From: Streptomyces sp. NBC_00820
GTDB lineage: Bacteria > Actinomycetota > Actinomycetes > Streptomycetales > Streptomycetaceae
Length of the DNA stretch: 64,000 nt
Direction of reading: 5' to 3'
Assembly: GCF_036347055.1 (NCBI RefSeq)
Contig: NZ_CP108882.1
Coordinates: 1,866,001 to 1,930,000, forward strand
This document shows positions 26,341 through 33,958 of the stretch, in pieces. The notes beneath the pieces are model-generated. The model was not told the origin of the DNA. It made no database searches and worked only from the letters and a program-made list of their open reading frames with translations. A program made the position numbers and the translations under genes. How positions within the stretch are numbered: position 1 is the stretch's first letter; each line of letters opens with the position of its first letter.

Positions 26341-26451
26341 AGCGGGGGCCGATCCGGTGACGCCGGGACCGAGGTTCCTTCGCCGCGGGCCTCTTCGGTG
26401 AAAAGATGCCCGAACTTGACGCTTTCCTCCCGTTACGTTCGGAGTGACGAC

Positions 26452-26910
26452 ATGACCCAGCCCGCGACGCGGCGCACGATCCTCTCGACAGGCGCCGCGG
26501 CGCTCGCCGTCGGATGCGTGGGATGCGGCGGCAACGACAGCGCGAGCTCCTCCTCCGCGAGCAGCTCGCCCAGCGGTACCCCTAGCAATGTCGCGGCCAG
26601 CGAGGACGTCGCGGCCGCCACCGGGCAGGCGCTGGCGCGGACCGCCGAGATCCCGGAGGGCGGTGGCAAGATCTTCAAGGAGCGGAAGATCGTGGTCACG
26701 CAGCCGGCGAAGGGTGAGTTCAAGGCCTTCTCGGCGATCTGCACCCACCAGGGCTGCACGGTGGCCAAGGTCGCGGACGGCACGATCGACTGCCCCTGCC
26801 ACGGCAGCAGGTTCCACATCGCCGACGGAACGGTGGCGCACGGCCCGGCGACCAGGGCGCTGCCTGCCGAGCAGATCAAGGTGGAGGGAAACTCGATCCA
26901 CCTGACGTGA
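26452..26910 (+). CDS. Exported Rieske [2Fe-2S] lipoprotein
   Basis: A 152-residue protein with a Tat-like R-R-T-I-L start and a lipobox region (A-V-G-C-V-G-C-G), so it is probably a Tat-exported lipoprotein. After a Ser-rich linker (28-45), the Rieske fold carries both cluster motifs: C97-T-H99 and C114-x-x-H117, with Cys102 and Cys116 placed to form the stabilising disulfide of the bc1 type. The ATG at 26452 follows GGAG. It is not next to cytochrome genes; it may pass electrons to a surface enzyme. The next gene begins 22 nt downstream but has its own -10 box. Confidence 0.92.
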   Translation: MTQPATRRTILSTGAAALAVGCVGCGGNDSASSSSASSSPSGTPSNVAASEDVAAATGQALARTAEIPEGGGKIFKERKIVVTQPAKGEFKAFSAICTHQGCTVAKVADGTIDCPCHGSRFHIADGTVAHGPATRALPAEQIKVEGNSIHLT

Positions 26911-26932
26911 GGGTCCCGCGTACGCTCCCGGC

Positions 26933-27766
26933 ATGCAGTCGCAGACCCCCGAGAACGCCCGGACCCGCGGGAACACCGTGGCCGCCGGCGCCTCCCAGGC
27001 CGCCGCCGAAACCCCCGGAGCCCCCGGACTCGGCGAGAGGCTGGTGCGCGACCACACGGTCTACGCCTGTGTCATGGGCTCGCGGGCCTTCGGCCTGGCC
27101 ACGGACGCCAGCGACACCGACCGGCGGGGCGTCTTCCTCGCCCCCACTCCCCTGTTCTGGCGGTTCGAGAAGCCGCCGACGCATGTGGAGGGGCCGGGCG
27201 AGGAGCGCTTCTCCTGGGAGCTGGAGCGGTTCTGCGAACTGGCGCTGCGCGGCAACCCGAACATCCTGGAGTGCCTGCACTCGCCGCTGGTGGAGCACGT
27301 GGACGACACCGGCCGCGAGTTGCTGGACCTGCGTGACGCCTTCCTCTCCCGGCGGGTCTACGACACCTTCACCGGCTACGCCCTCAGCCAGCGCCGCAAG
27401 CTCGACGTCGACGTCCGCACGACCGGCGCCCCGCGCTGGAAGCACGCGATGCACCTGCTGCGCCTGCTGATGAGCGCCCGGGACCTGCTGCGCACCGGCG
27501 AGCTGCGGATCGACGTCGGCGAGCAGCGGGAGGCACTGCTGGCGGTGAAGCGGGGCGAGGTGCCCTGGGCCGAGGTCGAGGCCCGCGTGGCGCGGCTGGC
27601 GGCCGAGACCGAGGAGGCCCTGCACGGCACCCCGCTCCCGCCGGAACCGGACCACGCGCGCGTGGCCGGCTTCCTCTTCCGCACGCGCCGCGCCTCAGCC
27701 GAGTCGGACGCGCACCACGAAGTCGTGCAGGGCGTCCTGCGCGCCGGCCGCGTCGGGCAGGGCTGA
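26933..27766 (+). CDS. RlaP-type nucleotidyltransferase (copy 1)
   Basis: A 277-residue protein of the predicted nucleotidyltransferase group (COG3541/RlaP). The polymerase-beta-like motif is V-M-G-S-R-A-F-G-L-A-T, with Gly49-Ser50, and D61-T-D63-R-R-G-V supplying the metal-binding Asp pair. The helical remainder (E-L-A-L-R-G-N-P-N-I-L-E) is typical. The group is often linked to RNA ligases, but no ligase gene is present here. The ATG has TACGCT (26921-26926) 6 nt upstream, suggesting leaderless expression. Its last 72 bp overlap the end of the opposing paralogue at 27695. Confidence 0.85.
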   Translation: MQSQTPENARTRGNTVAAGASQAAAETPGAPGLGERLVRDHTVYACVMGSRAFGLATDASDTDRRGVFLAPTPLFWRFEKPPTHVEGPGEERFSWELERFCELALRGNPNILECLHSPLVEHVDDTGRELLDLRDAFLSRRVYDTFTGYALSQRRKLDVDVRTTGAPRWKHAMHLLRLLMSARDLLRTGELRIDVGEQREALLAVKRGEVPWAEVEARVARLAAETEEALHGTPLPPEPDHARVAGFLFRTRRASAESDAHHEVVQGVLRAGRVGQG

Positions 27767-28465
27767 GGTGTTCTGCGCCTCGTCGAGCGCCGCGTGCAGC
27801 CGTTCCAGATCGGCCTCCACGCGCGCGTGGTCGACTTCGGCGTCGCCGTGTTCGCGTTCGGCCTTGGCGGCTATCAGCTCGGGCAGGTAGCCGGGAGCGT
27901 CGAGCTGCTCCAGCAGGGTGGGCAGATGGGCCTGCACCTCGCCGGTGCGCATCAGGTGGATGCCGGTGAGCAGCACCCGGAACGTGTAGAGCAGGGGCTT
28001 GAGTTCGCCGGTCTTCTCGAACAGCCGCCACTGGGTGACCGCGAAGCCGCGGTAGTGGTGGGCGTGGTGGCTGGTCAGGACGCCGGGGGCGAGCGCGGCC
28101 AGTTCCCGGTGTGCCTCGGTGGTGTGCGCGACCAGAGGCGAGAGCAGCTGCTCCAGCACGTAGCCGTTGCGCCGCAGCATCAGCCGTACGAACTTGCGCA
28201 GGTCGTGGGTGACGAGATCCATCTCGACGCCCATCCGCACCCAGGCCCGTGACCGCGTCTCCGCCGGCTCGCGCAGCCCGACCAGGTCGGCGGCGGGCAG
28301 CAGATGCACGCCGCGCAGGTCCAGGTCGGAGTCCTGGGAGGGGAAGCCGTACAGATGGGCTCCGGAAACGGTCGCGAACAGCAGGGGGTCGGGCTGTTCC
28401 GCGATCACCGGCGCCAGGTCCAGGTCCAGGTCCAGGTCCACTTCCATGCCGAGGTCGTCGATCAT
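27695..28465 (-). CDS. RlaP-type nucleotidyltransferase (copy 2)
   Basis: A 256-residue paralogue of the convergent gene. It has D-S-D-L-D-L-R-G-V (Asp45, Asp47, Asp49) after S-G-A-H-L-Y-G. The usual Gly-Ser of the motif reads Gly35-Ala36, so catalysis may be altered. An N-terminal D-L-D-L-D-L-D-L run comes from a hexamer repeat in the DNA (CCAGGT units, about 28413-28440). The C-terminal half (R-L-F-E-K-T-G-E-L-K-P-L-L-Y) fits the family. It starts 4 nt after the ADP-ribosylglycohydrolase stop, so it is third in the NrtR-led operon. Confidence 0.85.
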   Translation of the reverse strand: MIDDLGMEVDLDLDLDLAPVIAEQPDPLLFATVSGAHLYGFPSQDSDLDLRGVHLLPAADLVGLREPAETRSRAWVRMGVEMDLVTHDLRKFVRLMLRRNGYVLEQLLSPLVAHTTEAHRELAALAPGVLTSHHAHHYRGFAVTQWRLFEKTGELKPLLYTFRVLLTGIHLMRTGEVQAHLPTLLEQLDAPGYLPELIAAKAEREHGDAEVDHARVEADLERLHAALDEAQNTSALPDAAGAQDALHDFVVRVRLG

Positions 28466-28469
28466 GCGT

Positions 28470-29492
28470 CTAAGCGTCCCAGAGCGCTCCCAGGGCCAAA
28501 AGATCGCCTCGGTACTCGATCCGCTCGGTCCACGCGGCCGGCCAGGCGTCGGCGCCCAGCCAGGCACCCGCGAAGGCGCCGGTGAGGCAGGCGATGGAGT
28601 CGGAGTCGCCGGAGGAGCAGGCGGCCCGGCGCAGGGCGGTGACGGGCTCGTCGGGGAAGAGCAGGAAGCACAGCAGCCCGGTGGCGAGGGCCTCTTCGGC
28701 GATCCAGCCCGCGCCCGTGGCCAGGCACGGGTCGGTCTCCGGGGAGACGCTGCCCACGGCCTCCTGGAGGCGCTCGAGTATCGCCAGGCACTCGTCCCAG
28801 CCGCGCGCGATGAAGTGCTCGGGGCTCGGGTCCTGGGAGCGGGTCCACAGGTCGCCGAGCCAGGTGTGGTCGTAGCGCGTGCGGTTGTCGTAGGCGTACG
28901 AGCGCAGCTGCCCGACGAGTCCGGCCGGGTCGGTGCCCTGGGCGAGGAGATGGACGGCGTGGGCGGTGAGGTCGGAGGCGGCGAGCGCGGTGGGGTGTCC
29001 GTGGGTGAGCCCGGACTGCAACTGGGCGGCGCCGGCCCGCTGCTCGCCGCTCAGGCCGGGGGCGAGCCCGACGGGGGCGACGCGCATGTTGGCTCCGCAG
29101 CCCTTGGAGCCGATCTGGCTGGCGTCGTGCCAGGGCCGGCCCTCCGCCTTCAGCAGATCGCACGCGATCAGACAGGTGCGGCCGGGGGCGCGGTTGTTGT
29201 CGGGCGACCGGTACCACTCCACGAACTCCTCGCGCACCGGCCGCTCCAGCCGCCTGGGGGCGAGGTAGCCGCGTTCCATGGCGGTCCTGAGCCCGCGCCC
29301 GAGGGCGAGGGTCATCTGCGTGTCGTCGGAGACGAAGGGACGCTTCGGCAGCTCCATCTCCCGCCAGGGGCCGCACTTGGCGAGGATCGAGGGAACGTCG
29401 TTGAACTCGGTGGGAAAGCCCAGGGCGTCTCCGAGGGCGAGGCCGACGAGGGATCCGGTGGCGGCGCGCTTGCCCGCCGGGCTGGTGGTCAT
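28470..29492 (-). CDS. ADP-ribosylglycohydrolase family protein
   Basis: A 340-residue DraG-like protein. G-S-L-V-G-L-A-L-G-D-A-L-G opens the fold, V-S-D-D-T-Q-M-T gives the first Asp pair of the di-metal site, and G-D-S-D-S-I-A-C near the C-terminus gives the second. Such enzymes remove ADP-ribose from proteins or small molecules. The ATG at 29492 overlaps the Nudix regulator stop as ATGA. Its coupling to an ADP-ribose-sensing regulator suggests a shared role in NAD/ADP-ribose turnover. Confidence 0.92.
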   Translation of the reverse strand: MTTSPAGKRAATGSLVGLALGDALGFPTEFNDVPSILAKCGPWREMELPKRPFVSDDTQMTLALGRGLRTAMERGYLAPRRLERPVREEFVEWYRSPDNNRAPGRTCLIACDLLKAEGRPWHDASQIGSKGCGANMRVAPVGLAPGLSGEQRAGAAQLQSGLTHGHPTALAASDLTAHAVHLLAQGTDPAGLVGQLRSYAYDNRTRYDHTWLGDLWTRSQDPSPEHFIARGWDECLAILERLQEAVGSVSPETDPCLATGAGWIAEEALATGLLCFLLFPDEPVTALRRAACSSGDSDSIACLTGAFAGAWLGADAWPAAWTERIEYRGDLLALGALWDA

Positions 29493-30301
29493 GCGGGGTG
29501 TCCTTCCCGGGACGGTCGGAGCAGGGGCGGGTGCAGGGCGGTGGCGGTGCCCGCGCGGTAGAGGGCGGCCGGCTTGCCGCGGCCGCCGGTCAGCCGGGCG
29601 GCGCCGGGGGCGGGTTCGACGAAGCCGGGCGTGGCGAGGACCTTGCGGCGGAAGTTGGGCCGGTCCAGGGCGGTTCCCCACACGGTCTCGTAGACCTGCT
29701 GCAACTCGCCGAGGGTGAACTCGGGCGGGCAGAAGGCGGTGGCGAGACAGGTGCTCTCCAGCCGGTCGCCGATCCGGTCGTGGGCGTCGGCGAGGATCCG
29801 GTCGTGGTCGAAGGCGAGCCGCGGGACGGTGTCGTACGGCAGCCAGCGGGCCTGGGCCGCGTCGCCGCCGCCGCGGGGTTCGGGGGGCTCGGGCAGCAGG
29901 GCGGTGAAGGCGACGGACACGACCCGCATCCGGGGGTCGCGGCCGGGCTCGCTGTAGGTGCGCAGCTGTTCCAGGTGCAGCCCGGAGACGTCGGCCAGGC
30001 CGGTCTCCTCGGCGAGTTCGCGCCGGGCGGCCGTCTCCGCGGACTCCTCGGGCAGCAGGAAGCCGCCGGGCAGCGCCCAGTGTCCGGCGTACGGCTCCTG
30101 CCCGCGCTCGACCAGCAGGACGTACAGGGCGCCCTCGCGCACAGTGAGGACGGCGAGGTCGACGGTGACGGCGAACGGTTCGTAGGCGTACTTGTCGTAG
30201 GCGCGCCCGTCGTCCTTGTCGTAGGCACGCCCGCCGTCGAGGCGCTTGCCGTCCTTGTCGTAGGCGCGCTCGCCGTCGGCGTGCTCGTCACGGCCGTCCA
30301 C
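29489..30301 (-). CDS. NrtR-type Nudix transcriptional regulator
   Basis: About 270 residues: a Nudix domain (G-G-F-L-L-P-E-E-S-A-E-T-A-A-R-R-E-L-A-E-E) fused to a C-terminal winged helix (T-L-G-E-L-Q-Q-V-Y-E and L-D-R-P-N-F-R-R-K-V), the layout of NrtR, which senses ADP-ribose and represses NAD genes. The frame is open to an ATG at 30355, but a TTGCGG/TATAGT promoter would start transcription there, leaving it no leader. I prefer the GTG at 30301, preceded by AGGGGGTGG. Before the Nudix domain sit three R-A-Y-D-K repeats, an in-frame expansion. It leads the operon with the ADP-ribosylglycohydrolase and nucleotidyltransferase, and two palindromes (30333-30364) probably mediate autoregulation. 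Confidence 0.85.
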   Translation of the reverse strand: MDGRDEHADGERAYDKDGKRLDGGRAYDKDDGRAYDKYAYEPFAVTVDLAVLTVREGALYVLLVERGQEPYAGHWALPGGFLLPEESAETAARRELAEETGLADVSGLHLEQLRTYSEPGRDPRMRVVSVAFTALLPEPPEPRGGGDAAQARWLPYDTVPRLAFDHDRILADAHDRIGDRLESTCLATAFCPPEFTLGELQQVYETVWGTALDRPNFRRKVLATPGFVEPAPGAARLTGGRGKPAALYRAGTATALHPPLLRPSREGHPA

Positions 30302-30332
30302 GCCCGGCCACCCCCTTGCGATCGCATCTTTA

Positions 30333-30364
30333 TGGTCAACCTGACCAATAGTCATCCCGACTAT
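30333..30364. promoter_or_regulatory. Two adjacent palindromes, likely NrtR operators
   Basis: TGGTCA-ACC-TGACCA (30333-30347) directly abuts ATAGTC-ATCCC-GACTAT (30348-30364). The second covers the -10 box and start point of the operon, as expected for a repressor site. Confidence 0.6.
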
Positions 30365-30389
30365 AAAGAAGGGGCGCCGCGGTCCGCAA
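30360..30389 (-). promoter_or_regulatory. Promoter of the NrtR-led operon
   Basis: Minus-strand TTGCGG (30389-30384) and TATAGT (30365-30360) with 18-bp spacing; the start point would be near 30353, inside the operator region. Confidence 0.6.
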
Positions 30390-30434
30390 GCCCCTCAGCG
30401 CCCCCTGGGGGCCCTTTCCCCGATACGACGACGA

Positions 30435-30459
30435 CCGGCCCCGGGAAACCCGGAACCGG
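30435..30459 (-). terminator. Possible terminator after the pseudouridine synthase gene
   Basis: CCGGCCCCGGG (30435-30445) and CCCGGAACCGG (30449-30459) pair with two central mismatches and an AAA loop, 27 nt past the stop at 30486; no T-tract. Confidence 0.35.
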
Positions 30460-30485
30460 CCGTCACAGAGCTACGCAGGCGCCTC

Positions 30486-31559
30486 CTAGAGGTCGACCTC
30501 CTGCATGAGCATCCCGACCTCGGTGTTGGACAGGCGGCGCAGCCAGCCCGACTTCTGGTCGCCGAGGGTGATCGGCCCGAAGGAGGTGCGCACCAGCTTC
30601 TCGACCGGGAAGCCGGCCTCGGCCAGCATCCGGCGGACGATGTGCTTGCGGCCCTCGTGCAGGGTCACCTCGACCAGGTAGTTCTTGCCGGTCTGCTCGA
30701 CGACGCGGAAGTGGTCCGCGCGCGCGTAGCCGTCCTCCAGCTGGATGCCGTCCTTCAGACGCTTGCCCAGGTCGCGCGGGATCGGGCCGACGATGGCCGC
30801 GAGGTAGGTCTTCTTCACGCCGTACTTGGGGTGGGTGAGACGGTGGGCCAGCTCGCCGTGGTTGGTGAGCAGGATGACGCCCTCGGTCTCGGTGTCGAGC
30901 CGGCCGACGTGGAAGAGCCGCGTCTCACGGTTGGTGACGTAGTCACCGAGGCACTGCCGGCCGTCGGGGTCCTCCATCGTCGACACGACGCCGGCGGGCT
31001 TGTTCAGCGAGAAGAACTGGTACGACTGCGTGGCGACGGTCAGACCGTCGACCTTGACCTCGTCCTTCTCCGGGTCGACGCGGCGACCCTGCTCCAGCAC
31101 GATCTCGCCGTTGATCTCGACCCGGGACTGCTCGATCAGCTCCTCGCAGGCACGCCGGGAGCCGTAGCCCGCGCGCGCGAGGACCTTCTGCAGCCGCTCG
31201 CCCTCCTGCTCGGCGCCCGGGAAGGTCTTGGGCAGCTTGACGTCCGGCTTGCCGGCGTACCGGTCCCGGTTGCGCTCCTCGACCCGCGTCTCGTACTCAC
31301 GCGAGCGCGAGGGCACCGTACGGCCCCGTCCGGCGCCCTGCTGGGGCTGCTTGGGGCCGCCCTTGGCACCGCCGCGCGCCGCGCCGCCCCGGCCGGACTT
31401 GGGCCCCTCATGGGTGGCGCCGGGGCCCACGTCGTAGCGGCGCTCCTCGGGGCGGGGCTTGCTGGGACGGCCCTGCCCCTGGCGCTCATCCCTGTTCTTG
31501 CCGGCGCCGCGGGGGTTACCGCGCCCGCCGCCGCTCTTGCCGCTGCCGCTGCTTCGCAT
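30486..31559 (-). CDS. RsuA/RluB-family rRNA pseudouridine synthase
   Basis: A 357-residue enzyme. Residues 1-115 are a Gly/Arg/Lys-rich disordered extension common in actinobacterial homologues. An S4 RNA-binding domain follows (E-R-L-Q-K-V-L-A-R-A-G, 121-165), then the catalytic domain with G-R-L-D-T-E-T-E-G, where Asp222 is the nucleophile. It isomerises a uridine in rRNA; RluB (23S) is likely because of the scpA-scpB linkage, but RsuA/RluE-like specificity cannot be excluded. The ATG at 31559 is 12 nt past the scpB stop. Confidence 0.9.
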   Translation of the reverse strand: MRSSGSGKSGGGRGNPRGAGKNRDERQGQGRPSKPRPEERRYDVGPGATHEGPKSGRGGAARGGAKGGPKQPQQGAGRGRTVPSRSREYETRVEERNRDRYAGKPDVKLPKTFPGAEQEGERLQKVLARAGYGSRRACEELIEQSRVEINGEIVLEQGRRVDPEKDEVKVDGLTVATQSYQFFSLNKPAGVVSTMEDPDGRQCLGDYVTNRETRLFHVGRLDTETEGVILLTNHGELAHRLTHPKYGVKKTYLAAIVGPIPRDLGKRLKDGIQLEDGYARADHFRVVEQTGKNYLVEVTLHEGRKHIVRRMLAEAGFPVEKLVRTSFGPITLGDQKSGWLRRLSNTEVGMLMQEVDL

Positions 31560-31571
31560 CAAAGTTCCGTC

Positions 31572-32222
31572 TTAGTCGTCCGCATCCTGGCCGCCGGGCG
31601 CGTCGGGCGCGTCCGGGTCGAACGACGGTACGCCTTCCTGGGTCTCGGCCTCGATCGCCTCCGCCTCCGGGAGGAAGGGCGCGAGCTCCGGGAGTTCGTC
31701 CAGGCCACGCAGGCCCATCCGCTCCAGGAAGTAGTTCGTCGTCGTGTACAGGATCGCACCTGTTTCGGGTTCCGCGCCCGTCTCCTCGACCAGACCCCGC
31801 TGCAGAAGGGTCCGCATCACGCCGTCGCAGTTGACTCCGCGCACGGCGGATACGCGGCTGCGGCTGACCGGCTGGCGGTAGGCGACGACGGCCAGGGTCT
31901 CCAGGGCCGCCTGGGTGAGGCGGGCGGTCTGGCCGTCCAGGACGAGCCGTTCCACGGCCGGCGCGTAGGCGGCACGGCTGTAGAAACGCCAGCCGCCCGC
32001 GACGAACCGCAGGTCGAAGCCGCGGCCCTGCACGGTGTAGTCGTCGGCCAGCTCCCGCAGCGCGTCCGCGATCTGCCGCGGGGGGCGTTCGAGGATCCGG
32101 GCCAGGTGCGCCTCGGTCGCGGGCTCGTCCACGACCATGAGGACCGCCTCCAGGGCGGGCTTGAGGTCGAGTCCGGCGACGGTACAAAGTCCTGCCGGAT
32201 GCTCTGCGGTCTCCTCGCTCAT
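31572..32222 (-). CDS. scpB: Segregation and condensation protein B
   Basis: A 216-residue protein with the paired winged-helix layout of ScpB: L-K-P-A-L-E-A-V-L-M-V-V-D-E-P, then L-E-T-L-A-V-V-A-Y-R-Q-P-V-S-R and L-L-Q-R-G-L-V-E-E. It dimerises and binds ScpA in the SMC condensin. Its ATG overlaps the scpA stop as ATGA. The tail after residue 185 is acidic and disordered. Confidence 0.95.
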   Translation of the reverse strand: MSEETAEHPAGLCTVAGLDLKPALEAVLMVVDEPATEAHLARILERPPRQIADALRELADDYTVQGRGFDLRFVAGGWRFYSRAAYAPAVERLVLDGQTARLTQAALETLAVVAYRQPVSRSRVSAVRGVNCDGVMRTLLQRGLVEETGAEPETGAILYTTTNYFLERMGLRGLDELPELAPFLPEAEAIEAETQEGVPSFDPDAPDAPGGQDADD

Positions 32223-33370
32223 GCCCTCTTCTCCTCCGCCGGTTCCTCGGCGTCCTTGGTGTCCTTGGCGTTTTTGGCGTCCTTGGCGCCCTTGCGCTCT
32301 TCGGGGTCCTCGGGCGGCCGGTCGAACTCGTCGGTGACCATCGGTGCCGCGTCCGCGTCCCCACCGGTCCAGCGCACCAGCAGCTCACCGAGCGCGGTCT
32401 CCTGGTCCAGGGCGACGGCCTTCTCGCGGTACAGCTCCAGCAGCGCGAGGAAGCGGGCCACGACGGTGAGGGTGTCGTCGGTGTCCTCCACCAGCGCGCG
32501 GAAGCTGACCTCGCCGAGCTCCCTCAGCCGTACGACGACGATCCCCGCCTGTTCCCGCACGCTCACCAGGGGTGCGTGGATGTGGTCCACGTACACCTGC
32601 GGCTCGGCCCTGGGCTGCATCGCCTTGACCGCGAGCTTCGCGAACCCCTCGGGTCCGATGCTGATCACGACCTCGGGCAGCAGCTCGGCGTGGTGCGGTT
32701 CGAGGCCGACGGTACGGGGGTGCCGGAGGGCCTCGTCGTCCAGGCGCTCGTTGAAGATGTCGGCGATCCGCTTGTACGCCCGGTACTGCAGCAGCCGCGC
32801 GAACAGCAGGTCCCGGGCCTCCAGCAGCGCCAGGTCGGCCTCGTCCTCCACCTCGGCGACGGGCAGCAGCCGGGCGGCCTTCAGGTCGAGCAGGGTCGCG
32901 GCGACCACGAGGAACTCGGTGGTCTGGTCCAGGTCCCAGTCCGGTCCCATGGCCCGGATGTGCGCCATGAACTCGTCCGTGACCTTGGACAGGGCCACCT
33001 CGGTGACGTCCAGCCGGTGCTTGGAGATGAGCTGGAGCAGCAGGTCGAAGGGCCCCTCGAAGTTGGCGAGGCGCACCTTGAAGACCCCGCCGACGCCGGA
33101 CGCCTCTCCCGACTCACCCCGGGACGGGACCTCGGCCGACCCGGGCTCGGGCGATCCGGCCTCGGGTGATCCGGCCTCGGGTGATCCGGCCTCGGGCGAT
33201 TCGGGCTGTGCCAGGACAGGCGCGGGCCGTTTCTCCGCCGGGGCGGGGGGCGCGGTGGCCGGCACGGGGGCGGCCGCGGCCGGTTCGGGAGGGATGCCTC
33301 CCGGGCCCCGGCCCAGCGCACGCCTGCGGCCGGGACCCGCGCCGGAGGTGGGAGCGTCGTTCGAGGTCAT
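32219..33370 (-). CDS. scpA: Segregation and condensation protein A (kleisin)
   Basis: A 383-residue kleisin. The conserved start of the domain is F-K-V-R-L-A-N-F-E-G-P-F-D-L-L-L-Q-L-I (about 96-114), with L-A-A-R-L-L-type helices and a C-terminal winged helix around V-S-F-R-A-L-V-E-D-T. Before it are 90 disordered residues that include four S-P-E-A-G repeats (15-bp DNA repeat near 33145-33200). The C-tail carries K-D-A-K-N-A-K-D-T-K-D, again from a 9-bp DNA repeat. It bridges SMC heads with ScpB. Confidence 0.95.
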   Translation of the reverse strand: MTSNDAPTSGAGPGRRRALGRGPGGIPPEPAAAAPVPATAPPAPAEKRPAPVLAQPESPEAGSPEAGSPEAGSPEPGSAEVPSRGESGEASGVGGVFKVRLANFEGPFDLLLQLISKHRLDVTEVALSKVTDEFMAHIRAMGPDWDLDQTTEFLVVAATLLDLKAARLLPVAEVEDEADLALLEARDLLFARLLQYRAYKRIADIFNERLDDEALRHPRTVGLEPHHAELLPEVVISIGPEGFAKLAVKAMQPRAEPQVYVDHIHAPLVSVREQAGIVVVRLRELGEVSFRALVEDTDDTLTVVARFLALLELYREKAVALDQETALGELLVRWTGGDADAAPMVTDEFDRPPEDPEERKGAKDAKNAKDTKDAEEPAEEKRA

Positions 33371-33409
33371 GGCCGTCGCAGGCTACCGCTCGTTGTCCGG
33401 AGAAACCGG

Positions 33410-33958
33410 CTAGCGACCCCGCAGCCGGCGTACCAGGATGCTCGCTTCCCCGCGGGCCTCCAGGTCGGCGAGGACCACGGCGACCGCCTCGCGGACGATG
33501 CGGCCGCGGTCGACGGCGAGGCCGTGCTCGCCGCGCAGGACCAGCCGGGCGTGCTCGAGGTCCATGAGTTCCTCGGCGGAGACGTACACGGTGATCTTCT
33601 CGTCGTGGCGCTCACGCCCGCTGGGGCGCCGGGAGGCCTGCCTCCCCCGCTTGCGCGGCTGCGCGTCCGCGTCCGCGGTGCCAGAACCTTCCTGCGCCGC
33701 CTGTCGCCGGGCCGGCCGGGTGCCGGCGTCGGCCCCGTCCGTCCCGACCGCCGCCGCGTGCTCCGCGCCCTCGCCGTCGCCGCCCTGGACGGGCACCGAC
33801 TGCGGCGCGTCCTCGGCGGCGGCAGCGGCCGACGGGTCGCTCTCCCCCGCGGGAGCCGGCACCCGGGCCTCACCGCCCACCGCACGGCGGGGCGTGGAGG
33901 ACTGGAGCCCCATCCCCCCGGTCGTACGGAACAGTTCGTCGGCCCCGGGCAGACTCAC
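33410..33958 (-). CDS. Possible ribbon-helix-helix partner of the ParA-like ATPase
   Basis: A 182-residue protein. Residues 1-115 are disordered (Ala/Gly/Pro/Asp-rich). The C-terminal ~65 residues, K-I-T-V-Y-V-S-A-E-E-L-M-D-L-E ... R-G-R-I-V-R-E-A-V-A-V-V-L-A-D-L, have the beta-strand then two-helix pattern of ribbon-helix-helix DNA-binding proteins. The GTG at 33958 overlaps the parA stop as GTGA, and I prefer it to the GTG at 33970. Position between parA and scpA suggests a DNA-binding partner of ParA in place of a canonical ParB. The RHH assignment is from pattern only. Confidence 0.7.
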   Translation of the reverse strand: MSLPGADELFRTTGGMGLQSSTPRRAVGGEARVPAPAGESDPSAAAAAEDAPQSVPVQGGDGEGAEHAAAVGTDGADAGTRPARRQAAQEGSGTADADAQPRKRGRQASRRPSGRERHDEKITVYVSAEELMDLEHARLVLRGEHGLAVDRGRIVREAVAVVLADLEARGEASILVRRLRGR

